This document shows, piece by piece, positions 5,154-5,444 of a DNA stretch of 5,444 nt. Source of the DNA: Planctomycetota bacterium (GTDB taxonomy: Bacteria; Planctomycetota; UBA1135); assembly GCA_014382465.1 (NCBI GenBank), contig JACNJP010000476.1, forward strand, positions 1 through 5,444, given 5' to 3'. A program made the translations under genes and the position numbers. The first letter of the stretch is position 1, and each line of letters begins with the position of its first letter. A model generated the notes under the pieces. That model was not told the origin of the DNA, searched no databases, and worked only from the letters and a program-made list of their open reading frames with translations.

Positions 5154-5444
5154 TCAACCGCCGGCGACCGACCCTTCGAGGCTGTCGCCGGCCCGCATCG
5201 GGAACACCAGGAATTCCCCCTCACGGACCGGCTCGGGCTGCCAGCGCCCCCCGGAGGCGCCGAAGGGGTCGAGCAGCTTCAAGCTGCCGTCCACCGTCGC
5301 CACGATCCGAACCTCCGCGGTCCGCCCGCCGGCGCGCCGGGCGCTGACCTCGAAGCCGCCCTGCGCCCGCAGGCGGTCGAAGGAGGCCTCCCGCCAGCGT
5401 TCGCCGACCGCCGGGAAGACGCGCACCACGCCGCCCCAGCTCTG
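5154..5444 (-). CDS. C-terminal end of a probable GH95-like (alpha-L-fucosidase-type) glycoside hydrolase, cut by window edge
   Basis: The minus-strand frame is open from the right edge and stops with TGA at 5156-5154, giving the last 96 residues. It opens with QSWGGVVRVFPAVGERWREA, then FDRLRAQGGFEVSARRAGGR, then AEVRIVATVDGSLKLLDPF. In GH95 and related (alpha/alpha)6-barrel enzymes the barrel is followed by a small beta-sandwich that begins with LLQS..G.I.LLPALP..W..G...GLRARGGFEV, and this fragment follows that pattern closely. The catalytic barrel lies outside the window, so activity cannot be judged. GH95 members remove alpha-linked fucose or galactose from glycans. Internal GTG and other start-like codons near 5429 are not real starts, because homology continues to the edge. 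It converges on the secreted propeller gene with 10 bases between stops and no terminator. Related GH65-type enzymes share this C-domain and remain possible. Confidence 0.65.
   Translation of the reverse strand, partial: QSWGGVVRVFPAVGERWREASFDRLRAQGGFEVSARRAGGRTAEVRIVATVDGSLKLLDPFGASGGRWQPEPVREGEFLVFPMRAGDSLEGSVAGG

Noticed and set aside
3866..5224. 452-aa minus-strand open frame over the propeller gene
   Set aside because: Antisense to the secreted propeller, with low-complexity Val/Glu/Asp/Arg/Ala composition typical of a shadow frame.

Overview
The window is very GC-rich (about 70% by eye), gene-dense DNA with almost no spare sequence between genes. Codon third positions are strongly G/C, so long spurious antisense reading frames are everywhere. 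No rRNA, tRNA, CRISPR array or transposase gene is visible. The protein types and gene style suggest an environmental, high-GC, Gram-negative-type bacterium, with Acidobacteriota as my best guess. That guess is inference from gene style only. Both ends cut through genes, so this looks like a short metagenomic contig or a slice of one.

Layout from left to right. (1) On the minus strand, an unrecognised 251-aa protein (1188 to 433) is followed by the start of a probable PP2C-type Ser/Thr phosphatase (376 to the left edge). The last ~170 bases of that edge degrade into G-homopolymer-rich sequence that looks like sequencing or assembly error. (2) A ~330-base spacer lies between divergent genes. 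(3) On the plus strand is a galactose-mutarotase-fold protein (aldose 1-epimerase-like, about 1522-2508). (4) Tail to tail with it, stop codons touching, is a small minus-strand four-helix membrane protein (2949-2509). (5) A 61-bp composite palindrome (2956-3016) follows. (6) Next is a minus-strand fold-type-II PLP enzyme of the threonine/serine dehydratase family (3983-2967), whose last ~16 codons and stop codon are supplied by the palindrome. (7) Divergent from it by 35 bp is a plus-strand secreted beta-propeller protein of DUF4185/DUF5005 type (4019-5143). (8) At the right edge, on the minus strand, is the C-terminal end of a probable GH95-like glycoside hydrolase.

Three of the genes (mutarotase-like, secreted propeller, GH95-like) point to sugar or polysaccharide handling. 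They are not in one operon, so this is only a loose theme. The most unusual item is the palindrome at 2956-3016. It has two nested inverted repeats plus a third copy of the outer arm in the loop, it can fold in two mutually exclusive ways, and it has been absorbed into the end of a conserved enzyme gene. It looks like a mobile REP/MITE-type element or a structured RNA element. I know of no description of it, but I cannot search.
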